This document shows positions 40,333 through 50,352 of a stretch of 64,000 bases of DNA, piece after piece. The number at the start of each line of letters is the position of its first letter. Position 1 is the first letter of the stretch. Under the pieces are notes generated by a model, which did not search any database, had not been told where the DNA came from, and saw only the letters and a program-made list of their open reading frames with translations. The translations under genes were made by a program, and so were the position numbers. The DNA is taken from the NCBI RefSeq assembly GCF_004214935.1, contig NZ_SFCC01000005.1, positions 248,001 through 312,000 on the forward strand, given 5' to 3'. This DNA comes from Amycolatopsis suaedae (lineage in GTDB: Bacteria; Actinomycetota; Actinomycetes; Mycobacteriales; Pseudonocardiaceae).

Positions 40333-42099
40333 ATGCACACGCTGACCGATCCCGCACGTGCGCGTGCCGCTCGCAGCATGTGTCAGCTGTTCCAGGACAG
40401 CGTCACGGCTGTGCCCGAACGGGTCGCGCTGCGCTCATCGGACGGCGCGGTGTCGATCACCTGGCGCGAGTACGGCGACCGGGTGCGCCACATCGCCTCC
40501 GGCCTCGCCGCTGTGGGGGTCGGGCACGGCGACACGGTCGGCATCATGCTGACCAACCGACCGGAATTCCACCTGGTCGACACAGCGGCGTTCCACCTCG
40601 GCGCCACGCCGTTCTCGATCTACAACACCAGCGCACCCGGGCAGATCGAGTACCTGCTGGGCAACGCCGGCTGCCGGGTGTTCATCACCGAGCAGCAGTT
40701 CCTCGACAAGGTCCGCGAGGCAAGCGCGGGCAGCGCTGTCGAACGCGTCGTCGTGGTCGAGGACGACGTCGACGGCACCATGTCGCTGACGGACCTCGAA
40801 ACACGCGGAAACCCGGACTTCGACTTCGACGCCGCCTGGCGCGCCGTCCAGCCCGACGACATCCTGACGCTGATCTACACCTCGGGCACCACCGGGCCAC
40901 CGAAAGGGGTGGAGATGACGCACGGCGGAATGGTCTTCGCCGTCGCCAACTCCGCCGAACAGTTCGCCGGGCGCCCGGTGGAGCGCCTGGTCTCGTACCT
41001 GCCCGACGCCCATGCGGCCAACCGGGGCTACGCGCACTACGCGTCGATGCTGAGCGGCGCGACGATCACCACGGTGACCGACGCCAAACAGCTGGTCGCT
41101 GTGCTGCCCCGGGTGCGGCCGTCGCTGTTCCTCGGCGTTCCGACGCTGTGGTACAAGCTCAAGGCCGCGATCGAGAGCGCCATCGACGCCCAAGCCGGAC
41201 CGAGGAAGAAACTCGCCACCTGGGCCATCGACCAAGGCAAACGCCGGGTCCGGACCGGCAGCGCGGGGTGGCGGCACGCCCTCGCCGACCGCCTCGTGCT
41301 GAGCGAGCTGCGCAAGAGGATCGGTATGGACGACCTCGTCCTCGCCTTCACGGCCGCCGCGCCGATCACCGAGGACGCACTGGAGTTCGTACTCGCACTG
41401 GGCATCCCGTGCAGCGAGATGTGGGGCATGACCGAGATCACCATCGCCACCGCCAACCCGATCGACGACCTGCGTGTCGGCACCGTCGGCAAGGCACTGC
41501 CCGGAGTCGAGCTCAAGCTCGCCGACGACGGTGAAATCCTGGTCCGCACACCCGGTGTGATGCGCGGCTACCGCGGCGAGCCGGACAAGACCGCCGAGAC
41601 AATCGACCCGGACGGCTGGGTACACACCGGCGACATCGCCACCATCGACGACGACGGCTGGGTTCGCATCGTCGACCGCAAGAAAGAGCTCATCATCAAC
41701 GCGGCGGGCAAGAACATGTCCCCGAGCAACATCGAGGGAGCGGTGAAGGCCGCCAGCCCGCTCATCGGCAACGTCGCCGCGATCGGTGACCGCAGGCCGT
41801 ACGTCGTCGCGTTGATCACCCTGGAGCCGGACGCCGCCGCGGCGTTCGCCGGCAAGCACGGCCTTGCCGCCGACCCAGCCGTGCTGGCCAGGGATTCGCG
41901 CGTGAACGAGGAGATCAAGCACGCGGTGCTGACTGCCAACGCGAAGTTGTCCCGAGCCGAGCAGATCAAGGACTTCACCGTTCTGCCCACCTACTGGGAG
42001 CCGGGCAGTGAGGTCCTCACACCCACGATGAAGCTACGTCGCAAGCCGATCACCGAGGCCTACGCCGCCGAGATCGACGCGCTCTACCGGGGGCGATGA
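40333..42099 (+). CDS. fadD: long-chain acyl-CoA synthetase (AMP-forming)
   Basis: The 588-residue ANL-family enzyme has the P-loop YTSGTTGPPKGVEMTHG (about 180-196), the CSEMWGMTEIT motif and C-terminal WVHTGDIATIDDDGWVRIVDRKKELII with the conserved catalytic Lys near the end (KLRRK). It activates fatty acids released by the secreted lipase to acyl-CoA. The start ATG 40333 has GAAGGAG upstream. It follows the acyl-CoA dehydrogenase gene in the same direction and is probably cotranscribed. Confidence 0.92.
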   Translation: MHTLTDPARARAARSMCQLFQDSVTAVPERVALRSSDGAVSITWREYGDRVRHIASGLAAVGVGHGDTVGIMLTNRPEFHLVDTAAFHLGATPFSIYNTSAPGQIEYLLGNAGCRVFITEQQFLDKVREASAGSAVERVVVVEDDVDGTMSLTDLETRGNPDFDFDAAWRAVQPDDILTLIYTSGTTGPPKGVEMTHGGMVFAVANSAEQFAGRPVERLVSYLPDAHAANRGYAHYASMLSGATITTVTDAKQLVAVLPRVRPSLFLGVPTLWYKLKAAIESAIDAQAGPRKKLATWAIDQGKRRVRTGSAGWRHALADRLVLSELRKRIGMDDLVLAFTAAAPITEDALEFVLALGIPCSEMWGMTEITIATANPIDDLRVGTVGKALPGVELKLADDGEILVRTPGVMRGYRGEPDKTAETIDPDGWVHTGDIATIDDDGWVRIVDRKKELIINAAGKNMSPSNIEGAVKAASPLIGNVAAIGDRRPYVVALITLEPDAAAAFAGKHGLAADPAVLARDSRVNEEIKHAVLTANAKLSRAEQIKDFTVLPTYWEPGSEVLTPTMKLRRKPITEAYAAEIDALYRGR

Positions 42100-42140
42100 C
42101 GCCTGGCGCCGGGCGGTACCTCCCTCCCGGCCGGCAGGTG

Positions 42141-43109
42141 TCAGGACACCCGCAAGACGATCTTGCCGATGGCGCGGCGCTCGTCGACATCTCGCAGCGC
42201 CCGGGATGCGTCGGAAAGTGGGTACGTCTGCCCGACGAGCGTACTCAGACGTCCGGATTCAAAATGCGGCAGCAAGCGATCCCACTGGACTCCGAGGTAA
42301 TCCATGTCGAGCCACCACGGCCGACCGAAGGCGACTCCGCGGACGTCGATGTCCCGATTGAGCAAGCGATTCACCTTGACAGTCGGGATCTCGCCGCCGG
42401 TGAAACCGAGCACCAGCAACCGCCCTTCGAACTTCAACGACCGAAGCGAATCGGTGAATCGGTCACCGCCAACAGGGTCGAACACCATATCCACGCCCAC
42501 GTTGTCGGTCAATGTCGCGACGGCCTGACGGAAATCATCAAGAAATATCACCTCGTCGGCGCCCGCAGCCGCCGCGATCTCGGCCTTCTCCGGAGAGGAC
42601 ACGACGGCGAAAACCCGCGCCTTCAACGCTTTCGCAAGCTGGACCGCGGCGGTGCCAAGCCCGCCGGCGCCACCGTGCACCAGCACGGTCTCGCCCGGCC
42701 GTAACGCGCCACGACGGACAAGCGCGTAGTCGGCGGTGAGGTAGTTCAGCGGGAGTCCCGCACCGCAGGTGAAGGACACCGAACTCGGCAACGGGAACAC
42801 CAGCCGATGATTGGTGGCAACCTGTTCGGCATACCCGCCGAAATGAGGGATCGCCGCGACCCGGTCTCCTACCGTGAACCGCGTCCCCTTCGGCGCGGAC
42901 CGCACGATGCCCGCGACTTCGTATCCCGGGGTGAACGGCAGATCCGGCTTGAACTGATGTTGCCCGCGAGTCACCAGGACATCCGGGAACGTGACACCCG
43001 CGGCATGCACGTCGATCAGAACGTCTTCCGGCCCCGGCCGAGGCGGTTCGGCTTCGACGCAGTGGGCGGCGTCGGGTCCGGTGAGTGCGCTGATCCGAAC
43101 GGCGCGCAT
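42141..43109 (-). CDS. quinone oxidoreductase-like zinc-independent MDR protein
   Basis: The 322-residue medium-chain dehydrogenase/reductase of the quinone reductase type lacks the structural zinc Cys. It has TPGYEVAGIV and the NADPH motif VLVHGGAGGLGTAAVQLAKAL (about 145-165). The start ATG 43109 has GGGAG close upstream. Such NADPH-dependent enoyl/quinone reductases often accompany beta-oxidation genes as trans-enoyl reductases. It is convergent with fadD (41 bases between stops) and downstream of the AraC regulator on the same strand. Confidence 0.88.
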   Translation of the reverse strand: MRAVRISALTGPDAAHCVEAEPPRPGPEDVLIDVHAAGVTFPDVLVTRGQHQFKPDLPFTPGYEVAGIVRSAPKGTRFTVGDRVAAIPHFGGYAEQVATNHRLVFPLPSSVSFTCGAGLPLNYLTADYALVRRGALRPGETVLVHGGAGGLGTAAVQLAKALKARVFAVVSSPEKAEIAAAAGADEVIFLDDFRQAVATLTDNVGVDMVFDPVGGDRFTDSLRSLKFEGRLLVLGFTGGEIPTVKVNRLLNRDIDVRGVAFGRPWWLDMDYLGVQWDRLLPHFESGRLSTLVGQTYPLSDASRALRDVDERRAIGKIVLRVS

Positions 43110-43272
43110 CAAACTCCCTTTCATTCGACCATCACCACCAGGCGTCCCATGGCGTCGCCATGACGTCGGCCCATGCGGCACGGCTTCCAGCTTCACCGGT
43201 CGGGCCGCAGACCTCCATGACCCGTGCGCTCCGGCCGGATGACCGAGCCGCGCACCTGGTCAACCCTGACGC

Positions 43273-44268
43273 CTACGCACCGCCCGCGCGGTAGGCGCCG
43301 GGCGGGGAGCCAGTCCAGCGGCGGAAGGCCCGGCGGAAGGCCGAGGCTTCGGAAAACCCGAGCCGCGCGGCGAGGTCGTTGACGGATTCCTCGCCGCGCA
43401 CCAGGCTGGCGATCGCGGCGTCACGCAGGATCTCCTCCTTGATCTCGCTCACCGAGGTCTCCTGGTCCCGCAGCAGCCTGCGCAGGTGCTGCACGCTCAC
43501 GTTCATCCGGGCGGCGATCTCGGCAGGCGTCGGCCACTGCCCACGCAGGCCGTATTCGACGATCCTGCGCACCTGGTCAGCGGTGGTGGAGCCGTAGTCG
43601 CGGGTGGCGTACCAGACCCCAGGCTGGTCCTTGAGGAACGCGGCCAGGTCGCACTCGTCGCGGATCACCGGGGACTCCAGCAGGGCGCTCCCGAAAGCGA
43701 AGGCGGCGCGACCCGCGTCGAAGGTGGCCATGCGACCGAAGATCTTGTCGTAGTCGGAGGCATGCCGGGGCGCGGGATACGGCAGTTCCAGCGCCCGCAA
43801 CGGGATCCGCTTGCCGATGAGCCAGCCCATCAGCCGGTGCGCGAGCGCGAGCAGCAACTCGGTACCCAGGTGCTCGGGGTCGTCGAGTTCGCTGACATCC
43901 ATCGTCAGCCGGCTGGTGTCCGCCCCGTACTCCACCCGGATCCGCGGCACACCGGTCACCTTCGTCGCGCCGCTGGCGCGGATCCCCACCTCGCGCAGGT
44001 CCGGTGCGTGGACGAGCGACAGCGCGACGTACTTCAGGGTGCCCAGCGGCATCGGCGGGCCGAGGCCGAACAGCTCGTCCTGGGTCAGTGTCCACAGTTC
44101 CCTGGTCACCTCGGACATCTGCTCCACGGTGACTCGGGTCTTCGGCCGATAGGCGATGTCGGCCGGAATGCCCGCGTCACGCAGGATCGGCAGGACGTCG
44201 AAGCCGCGCCGCTCGGCCACTCGCAGCAACCGATGCACGAAGCTGATCGGCACTGTCTGCGCGGACAT
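43273..44268 (-). CDS. AraC-family regulator (OruR/ArgR-like, DUF4892-type N-domain)
   Basis: The 331-residue protein has the N-terminal arabinose-binding-domain-like region ([32 protein letters not shown]) found in AraC regulators of fatty acid and amino acid catabolism, and two C-terminal HTH motifs: [27 protein letters not shown] and [26 protein letters not shown]. It is divergent from thiolase-fadB and upstream of the quinone reductase gene. Two identical direct-repeat sites (before fadE and before the thiolase gene) are its likely targets, so it is the probable activator of the fat-utilisation module. Confidence 0.88.
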   Translation of the reverse strand: MSAQTVPISFVHRLLRVAERRGFDVLPILRDAGIPADIAYRPKTRVTVEQMSEVTRELWTLTQDELFGLGPPMPLGTLKYVALSLVHAPDLREVGIRASGATKVTGVPRIRVEYGADTSRLTMDVSELDDPEHLGTELLLALAHRLMGWLIGKRIPLRALELPYPAPRHASDYDKIFGRMATFDAGRAAFAFGSALLESPVIRDECDLAAFLKDQPGVWYATRDYGSTTADQVRRIVEYGLRGQWPTPAEIAARMNVSVQHLRRLLRDQETSVSEIKEEILRDAAIASLVRGEESVNDLAARLGFSEASAFRRAFRRWTGSPPGAYRAGGA

Positions 44269-44294
44269 GCGAGCAACCTATACCGCGCGCGTCG

Positions 44295-44322
44295 CGGTCA
44301 CGAACCCCGCGAGGCGCGGTCA
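44295..44322 (+). promoter_or_regulatory. AraC-type direct-repeat operator, site A
   Basis: CGGTCACGAACCCC...CGGTCATACG: two CGGTCA half-sites 22 bp apart, 36 bases before the thiolase start. The downstream half-site overlaps the expected -35 of a -10-like CGTAAC (44344-44349), as for class II AraC activation. Confidence 0.65.
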
Positions 44323-44358
44323 TACGAATCGGGGTTACCGCTCCGTAACGTCGTGGGC

Positions 44359-45570
44359 ATGAGCGAGGCGTACCTCTACGAGGCCATCCGCACCCCCCGC
44401 GGCAAGGGCAAGCAGTCCGGCGCGCTCCACGGCGTCAAGCCGGTCGACCTGGTCGTCGGCCTGATTCAGGAACTGCGTGTGCGCTTCCCCGATCTGGACG
44501 AGGACCGCATCTGCGATGTCGTGCTCGGCTGCGTCACCCCGGTCGGCGACCAGGGGATGGACATCGCCCGCACGGCGGTGAACGTGGCAGGCCTGCCCGA
44601 CACCGTCGGCGGCGTGCAGCTCAACCGATTCTGCGGATCGGGCCTGGAGGCGGTCAACACCGCTGCCAAGGCCGTACGCTCGGGCTTCGACGAGCTGGTC
44701 ATCGCGGGCGGCGTGGAGTCGATGTCGCGCGTGCGGATGGGCAGCGACGGCGGGGCGATGGCCTTCGACCCGGCGACGGCCTACGACAACTACTTCATCC
44801 CGCAGGGCATCGCCTGCGACCTGCTCGCCACCATCGAGGGCTATACCCGCGACGACGTCGACGCCTACGCTGTCCGCTCCCAGCGGCGGGCCGCGGCGGC
44901 CTGGTCTGGCGGCTACTTCGCCAAGTCCGTGGTGCCGGTGCGCGACATCAACGGGCTGACCATCCTCGAACAGGACGAGCACGTGCGTCCTGACGTCACC
45001 GTTGAGGACCTGGCCAAGCTGCGGCCCGCCTTCGCCGGAATCGGGGAACTCGGCGGCTTCGACGCGGTGGCCAGGCAGAGGTTCCCGTTCGTGGAACGGA
45101 TCGACCACGTGCACACCGCGGGCAACAGCTCCGGCATCGTCGACGGAGCCGCACTGGTGCTGGTGGGCTCCGAGGAGGCCGGGCGGGCCTCGGGGCTGAC
45201 CCCGCGCGGGCGGATCGTGGCCGCCTCGACCAGCGGGGCCGACCCCGTGCTGATGTTCAAGGGGCCGATCCCGGCGGTGAACAACGTGCTGGCTCTGGCC
45301 GGGCTGACGGCAGACGACATCGACGTGTTCGAGATGAACGAGGCGTTCGCCGCCGTCGCGCTCGACGTGCAGCGGCAGTTCCGCGTCCCGGACGAGAAGT
45401 ACAACGTCAACGGCGGCGCGATCGCGATGGGACATCCACTGGGTGCGACCGGCGCCATGCTGCTCGGGACCGTGCTGGACGAGCTGGAGCGCACGGGCGG
45501 CCGCCACGGCCTGATCACCCTGTGCGTGGCAGGCGGCATGGGCGTCGCGACGATCATCGAAAAGGTCTGA
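44359..45570 (+). CDS. fadA: acetyl-CoA C-acyltransferase (thiolase)
   Basis: The 403-residue thiolase has acyl-accepting Cys92 in [11 protein letters not shown], His in [10 protein letters not shown] and the second Cys in TLCVAGGMG near the end. The middle [18 protein letters not shown] segment is typical of the FadA5/PhaA-like group. It cleaves 3-ketoacyl-CoA to acetyl-CoA and a shortened acyl-CoA. It is 2 bases upstream of fadB. The start ATG 44359 was chosen because the longer frame starts inside the AraC gene region. Confidence 0.93.
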   Translation: MSEAYLYEAIRTPRGKGKQSGALHGVKPVDLVVGLIQELRVRFPDLDEDRICDVVLGCVTPVGDQGMDIARTAVNVAGLPDTVGGVQLNRFCGSGLEAVNTAAKAVRSGFDELVIAGGVESMSRVRMGSDGGAMAFDPATAYDNYFIPQGIACDLLATIEGYTRDDVDAYAVRSQRRAAAAWSGGYFAKSVVPVRDINGLTILEQDEHVRPDVTVEDLAKLRPAFAGIGELGGFDAVARQRFPFVERIDHVHTAGNSSGIVDGAALVLVGSEEAGRASGLTPRGRIVAASTSGADPVLMFKGPIPAVNNVLALAGLTADDIDVFEMNEAFAAVALDVQRQFRVPDEKYNVNGGAIAMGHPLGATGAMLLGTVLDELERTGGRHGLITLCVAGGMGVATIIEKV

Positions 45571-45572
45571 GC

Positions 45573-47732
45573 ATGACCAGTATCCAGTGGAGCCGCGATG
45601 CCGACGGCATCGTCACCCTCGTCATGGACGACCCGGCAGGCAGCGCGAACACGTTCACCGAGGCGTTCGTCGCGGAGATGGGTTCGACCATCGACCGGCT
45701 GCACGCCGAGGTCGACGACATCACCGGTGTCGTGATCACCTCCGCCAAGAAGACCTTCTTCGCCGGCGCCGACCTGACCCGGATCCGGACGTTCGGGCCG
45801 GACAACAAGCAGGATCTGTTCGACGCCTTCACCCGGGTCAAGCACGACCTGCGTCGGCTGGAGACCCTCGGCAGGCCGGTCGTCGCCGCGGTCAACGGCG
45901 CCGCCCTCGGCGGCGGTCTCGAACTGGCGCTCGCCTGCCACCACCGCATCGCCGCCGAGGTGCCGGGCAGCCGACTCGGCCTGCCAGAGGTCATGCTCGG
46001 CGTGCTTCCCGGCGCGGGCGGCCTCACCCGCACCGTGCGCCTGCTGGGAATCCAGAACGCCCTGATGAAGGTACTGCTCACCGGCGCGCGGATGAAGCCG
46101 GCCAAGGCCAAGGATGTCGGCGTCGTCGACGAGCTCGTGCCCACTGTGGACGACCTCGTGCCCGCCGCGAAGGCATGGATCAAGGCCAACCCCGAGGGCG
46201 GCGTGCAACCCTGGGACGTCGAGGGTTACCAGATCCCCGGCGGTGCCCCGGATGATCCGGCGTTCCGGGAGTTCCTCCCGGCGTTCCCGGCGAACCTGCG
46301 CAAGCAGCTCAACGGCCAGCACAAGATGCACGCTCCGCGCGCGATCCTGGCGGCGGCGGTCGAGGGTGCGCAGGTCGACTTCGACACCGCGTCGACCATC
46401 GAGACGCGCTATTTCGTCAGCCTGGTCACCGGGCCGGTCGCGAAGAACATGATCCAGGCCTTCTTCTTCGACCTGCAGGAGGTGCGGCACGGCAGGGCCC
46501 GGCCGGAGGGCCCCGGCGTTCCGGCCAAGCGTGACGTGCGCAAGGTCGGCGTTCTCGGCGCGGGCATGATGGGCGCCGGTATCGCCTACGTGACCGCCAG
46601 GGCGGGCATCGACGTGGTCCTCAAGGACGTCACACACGAGGCCGCGCGGAAGGGCAAGGCGTACGCCGAGCGCCTCGAGACCAAGGCACTCGCCCGGGGC
46701 CGCACCACCGAGAAGAGGTCGCAGGCACTGCTGGACCGCATCCACCCGACAGCCGACGCCGGCGACCTCGCCGGCGTGGACTTTCTCGTCGAGGCCGTCT
46801 TCGAGAACGGCGAGCTGAAGCACAAGGTGTTTCAGGAGATCGAGGACATCGTCGAGCCGGACGCGGTGCTCGGCTCGAACACCTCGTCGCTGCCGATCAC
46901 CGACCTCGCGCGCGGTGTCGGGCGGCCGGAGAACTTCGTCGGCATCCATTTCTTCTCCCCCGCCGAGAAGATGGACCCGGTGGAGATCATCCGCGGCGCG
47001 AAGACCTCCGACGCGACGCTGGCCCGCGCGGTCGACTACGTGCTGGCCATCGGGAAATACCCGATCGTCGTCAATGACGGCCGCGGCTTCTACACCACCC
47101 GGGTGTTCAGCCAGTTCCTTCTCGAAGGGATCACGATGCTGTCCGAGAGCATCGACCCGGCCATCATCGAGCAGGCGGCGCTGCAGGCCGGGTATCCGGT
47201 AGGGCCGCTGCAGCTGGCCGACGAGCTGTCCTTCGGCACCATCCGCAAGATCATGGACGAAACGATCACGGCCGCCGAAACCGGCGGCATCGCACTGCCG
47301 GAGTCCGTCACAGCGGCGTCGGCGGTGATCGACGCGATGATCGGGTTCGACCGTACCGGCAAGCAGTCCGGCGCCGGCTTCTACGACTACACCGACGGCA
47401 AACGCGACCTGCTCTGGGAGGGCCTGCGCGCGCAGTACAACACGACCCGCGAGCCGCGGACACCGTTCGAGGACCTGCAGGACCGGTTCCTGTTCATCCA
47501 GGCGCTGGAGACCCAGCGGTGCTTCGACGAGGGCGTCATCACCGCCGACGCGGACGCCAACATCGGCTCCCTCTTCGGCATCGGGTTCCCGCCATGGACC
47601 GGCGGCGTCCGCCAGTTCGTCACCGGCTACCCCGCCGGACGCGCCGCCTTCCTCGCGCGGGCCGGCGAGCTCGCCGCGCGCTACGGCAAGCGCTTCGACG
47701 TCCCCCTCGGCCTGCGGGCAGACCTGGGGTAG
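45573..47732 (+). CDS. fadB: multifunctional enoyl-CoA hydratase / 3-hydroxyacyl-CoA dehydrogenase
   Basis: The 719-residue fusion has an enoyl-CoA hydratase domain (1-about 300: GADLTRIRTFG, oxyanion-hole GAALGGGLELALACHHRI, LPEVMLGVLPGAGG) and a hydroxyacyl-CoA dehydrogenase domain (about 325-719: VGVLGAGMMGAGIAYVTARAG with GxGxxG, IHFFSPAEKMDPVEII, RGFYTTRVF). It performs the two middle steps of beta-oxidation. It starts 2 bases after the thiolase stop; AAGG Shine-Dalgarno lies in the thiolase end. Confidence 0.94.
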   Translation: MTSIQWSRDADGIVTLVMDDPAGSANTFTEAFVAEMGSTIDRLHAEVDDITGVVITSAKKTFFAGADLTRIRTFGPDNKQDLFDAFTRVKHDLRRLETLGRPVVAAVNGAALGGGLELALACHHRIAAEVPGSRLGLPEVMLGVLPGAGGLTRTVRLLGIQNALMKVLLTGARMKPAKAKDVGVVDELVPTVDDLVPAAKAWIKANPEGGVQPWDVEGYQIPGGAPDDPAFREFLPAFPANLRKQLNGQHKMHAPRAILAAAVEGAQVDFDTASTIETRYFVSLVTGPVAKNMIQAFFFDLQEVRHGRARPEGPGVPAKRDVRKVGVLGAGMMGAGIAYVTARAGIDVVLKDVTHEAARKGKAYAERLETKALARGRTTEKRSQALLDRIHPTADAGDLAGVDFLVEAVFENGELKHKVFQEIEDIVEPDAVLGSNTSSLPITDLARGVGRPENFVGIHFFSPAEKMDPVEIIRGAKTSDATLARAVDYVLAIGKYPIVVNDGRGFYTTRVFSQFLLEGITMLSESIDPAIIEQAALQAGYPVGPLQLADELSFGTIRKIMDETITAAETGGIALPESVTAASAVIDAMIGFDRTGKQSGAGFYDYTDGKRDLLWEGLRAQYNTTREPRTPFEDLQDRFLFIQALETQRCFDEGVITADADANIGSLFGIGFPPWTGGVRQFVTGYPAGRAAFLARAGELAARYGKRFDVPLGLRADLG

Positions 47733-47783
47733 CGCCATACCGCCGGCCGGTGGCATAACGCCCCCGGCGCTACCATTTTGCCG

Positions 47784-48185
47784 GTGACCCCGGCCGAAGC
47801 CCGCGAAACACTCCTGTTCCACTCGTGTGCGCACCCCGACGTGGACGATCCACGTTGGCAACGGGGTTTCCTCGGGTCGCTGCGGCCCTTCACCGGGTTA
47901 CGCGAGGAGAACTTCCACGAGGTCATGTCGGCCTTGCGGACCCTCGCCGAGCCACTGGGGGCCGACCTGGTGCCCCGGGAGGTCGTCTCGGCGGTGGTCT
48001 CGATCTGCCACTTCGGGCGGGCCTGGGGCGTCGCGCCCGACGGCATGCTCCGCGGGAACGACCTGATCAGCGACGCGGACGCCGCCCGGCTGGAGGAGTG
48101 GATCTGGTCCATCTCCCACGCACTGACCATGATCCTGGACGGCGATGTCGCGGAGGCCTTCGACGAGTACGACCGCCACGACTGA
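47784..48185 (+). CDS. small conserved-looking protein of unknown function
   Basis: I do not recognise this 133-residue protein. It reads LLFHSCAHPDVDDPRWQRGFLGSLRPFTGLREENFHEVMSALRTLAEPL and ends WSISHALTMILDGDVAEAFDEYDRHD, with acidic and aromatic residues suggesting a small helical globular protein. No Shine-Dalgarno is seen. A TACCAT -10-like box (47771-47776) is seven bases before GTG 47784, so a leaderless message from this GTG is plausible; TTG 47778 is an alternative. It stands alone between fadB and a small membrane protein gene. Confidence 0.65.
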   Translation: MTPAEARETLLFHSCAHPDVDDPRWQRGFLGSLRPFTGLREENFHEVMSALRTLAEPLGADLVPREVVSAVVSICHFGRAWGVAPDGMLRGNDLISDADAARLEEWIWSISHALTMILDGDVAEAFDEYDRHD

Positions 48186-48224
48186 CGGCGGCGTTCAACG
48201 GCCGCCGTCGGTACGGTCGACGAC

Positions 48225-48494
48225 ATGGAACTCATGGTCGCGCTGGCCGCGTTTCTCTGCGTGCCCGTCTTCCTGGCGGCGTTCGCCTGGTATGCCGTGC
48301 GGGCCCGCCGCAGCGGCGGCGGCCAGTCCCTGATGGCGCCGTTCGAGGAGATCTGGGACCCGATCGCCAACAAGACCAACATCGAGATCCAGGTCGAGTC
48401 CCAGCGTCATCCGGACGTGCCCTCCCCCGGCGACCCACCCGGACAGCGGCGCCGTGGCGCCGCGTCCCGGTCAGGAACCGCGGACGTCACGTAG
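48225..48494 (+). CDS. small single-TM membrane protein
   Basis: The 89-residue protein has one N-terminal TM helix (4-24: MVALAAFLCVPVFLAAFAWYAV), an RARRSGGG cytoplasmic edge and a soluble tail with IWDPIANKTNIEIQVESQRH. No known domain is recognised. Its stop overlaps the end of the convergent metal ATPase gene by 8 bases. The function is unknown. Confidence 0.6.
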   Translation: MELMVALAAFLCVPVFLAAFAWYAVRARRSGGGQSLMAPFEEIWDPIANKTNIEIQVESQRHPDVPSPGDPPGQRRRGAASRSGTADVT

Positions 48495-50352
48495 GCCACG
48501 CGATGCGGGCGGCCCTGATGGCGTTGAGGATGACGAGGACCTCGGCGAGTTCGTGGACGAACACCACCGCGGCCAGCCCCAGCACCCCGAATCCGGCCAG
48601 CGGCACCAGGACGGCGATGATGGCCAGGGACAACCCGACGTTCTGCAGCATGATGCGGCGGGCTCGCCTGGCGTGGACGAGAACCTGGGGAAGGTGCCGC
48701 AGATCCTCGCCCATGAGCGCGACATCGGCGGTCTCGATGGCGACGTCGGTGCCCATCGCGCCCATCGCGATGCCGACGTCGGCGGTGGCCAGCGCCGGCG
48801 CGTCGTTGACACCGTCGCCGACCATGGCGCTGCGCCCGGTCAGCCCGGTGACCAGCGCGGCCTTGTCCTCGGGCAGCAACCCGGCGTGCACCGTCGTGAT
48901 CCCGGCACCGGCGGCGAGTGCCGTGGCGGTGCGGGCGTTGTCGCCGGTCAGCATCACCGTGTCGATGTCCAGCTCACGCAGGCGGCCGACGACCTCGGGG
49001 GCCTCGTCGCGGAGTTCGTCGCGGACCGCGATCGCGCCGAGCAGCACACCGTCGCGTTCGACGAGGGCGACGGTCGCACCGGCGGCCTGCAGCTTCCCGA
49101 CCTCGCCTGCCAGCGGGCCGGGCTCGATCCAGCCCGGTTTGCCCAGCCGTAGTGGCCGTCCATCCTGGCTGCCCCGCAGGCCATGGCCGGGCACGGCGGT
49201 GACGTCGTCCGCCACCGGTACCTCGTCGGCGGCGTCCAGGATCGCGCGGGCCAGCGGGTGTTCGCTGCGGGCCTCCAGTGCGGCGGCGACGGCCAGCACC
49301 TCAGCACTGCCGGCACCGGCGGTGAGCACGTCGACGACCCGCGGGCTGTTGCGGGTCAGCGTGCCGGTCTTGTCCAGTGCGACGACACCGATCCGGCCCA
49401 GTTCCTCCAGCGCGGCGCCACCCTTGATCAGCGCGCCGTGCCTGCTGGCCGCGCCGACGGCGGCGACCACGGTCAGCGGGATCGAGATCGCCAGCGCGCA
49501 CGGCGACGCGGCGACCAGCACGACGAGTGCGCGTTCCAGCCACAGCAGCGGATCGCCGAACAGCGCGCCGAGACCGGCTACCAGTGCGGCGAGCACCATG
49601 ATCCCCGGCACCAGCGGCCGGGCGATCCGGTCGGCCAGGCGCTGCCCGCTTCCCTTGCGCTCCTGCGCTTCCTCGACGATGTGCACGATGCGGGCGAGCG
49701 AGGAATCGGCGGCGAGCGCGGTGACCTCCACCTCGACCGCGCCCCCGCCGTTGATCGCTCCCGCGTGGACGGTCGTGCCCGGCCCGGCCTCGACCGGAAC
49801 GGATTCACCGGTGATCGCGGACAGATCCAGATTGGTGTGCCCGGTGCGGATCACGCCGTCGGTGGCGGCCCGTTCGCCGGGTCGCAGCACCAGCAGGTCA
49901 CCGACGACGAGGTCCTCCGGCGCCAGCCGGACCTCGCCGCCGTCCCGGAGGACCGAGGCCACCGGCGGCACCAACCCGAGCAGGGCACGCAGCCCGCGGC
50001 GGGCACGCGTGACGGCGTAGTGCTCCAGCCCTTCGGCGACGGAGAACAGCACACCGAGCATCGCCGCCTCGACGAACTGGCCCAGCGCGACGGCGCCGAT
50101 CGCGGCGATGGTCATCAACGTGCCCACGCCCACCCGGCCGCGCAGCAGCCCGCGTACCGCGCCGGGCACGAACGACGCCGCGCCCGCGACCGCCGAGGCG
50201 AGTTCCAGCGCGGTGACCGAGAACAGCAGACCCGCGCCGAGCAGCACCGCGGCCAGCGCCGCCAGCCGCAGCTCGCGGACCTGCCACAACCGCCGCGGTC
50301 CGGCCGGCGGTTCCGGGCGGGCCTCGGCGGGCCCGCAGCACTCGTCAGCCAC
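48487..50352 (-). CDS. P1B-type metal-transporting ATPase with SPC motif
   Basis: The 621-residue heavy-metal ATPase has TGES (181-184), a TM metal motif SPC (283-285) in place of the CPC of Cu/Zn/Cd pumps, phosphorylation motif DKTGT (327-331), GDGVNDAP and the final TM HELAEVLVILN. SPC and HE..E in the last helix are features of the P1B-4 group (Co2+, Fe2+, Zn2+/Cd2+ exporters such as CtpD/CtpJ and CzcP-like). The N-terminus is a short Cys-containing tail (MADECCGP) without an HMA domain. The start is GTG 50352, overlapping the CadC-type regulator by 8 bases. It probably exports the metal sensed by the regulator. Confidence 0.9.
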   Translation of the reverse strand: MADECCGPAEARPEPPAGPRRLWQVRELRLAALAAVLLGAGLLFSVTALELASAVAGAASFVPGAVRGLLRGRVGVGTLMTIAAIGAVALGQFVEAAMLGVLFSVAEGLEHYAVTRARRGLRALLGLVPPVASVLRDGGEVRLAPEDLVVGDLLVLRPGERAATDGVIRTGHTNLDLSAITGESVPVEAGPGTTVHAGAINGGGAVEVEVTALAADSSLARIVHIVEEAQERKGSGQRLADRIARPLVPGIMVLAALVAGLGALFGDPLLWLERALVVLVAASPCALAISIPLTVVAAVGAASRHGALIKGGAALEELGRIGVVALDKTGTLTRNSPRVVDVLTAGAGSAEVLAVAAALEARSEHPLARAILDAADEVPVADDVTAVPGHGLRGSQDGRPLRLGKPGWIEPGPLAGEVGKLQAAGATVALVERDGVLLGAIAVRDELRDEAPEVVGRLRELDIDTVMLTGDNARTATALAAGAGITTVHAGLLPEDKAALVTGLTGRSAMVGDGVNDAPALATADVGIAMGAMGTDVAIETADVALMGEDLRHLPQVLVHARRARRIMLQNVGLSLAIIAVLVPLAGFGVLGLAAVVFVHELAEVLVILNAIRAARIAWPT

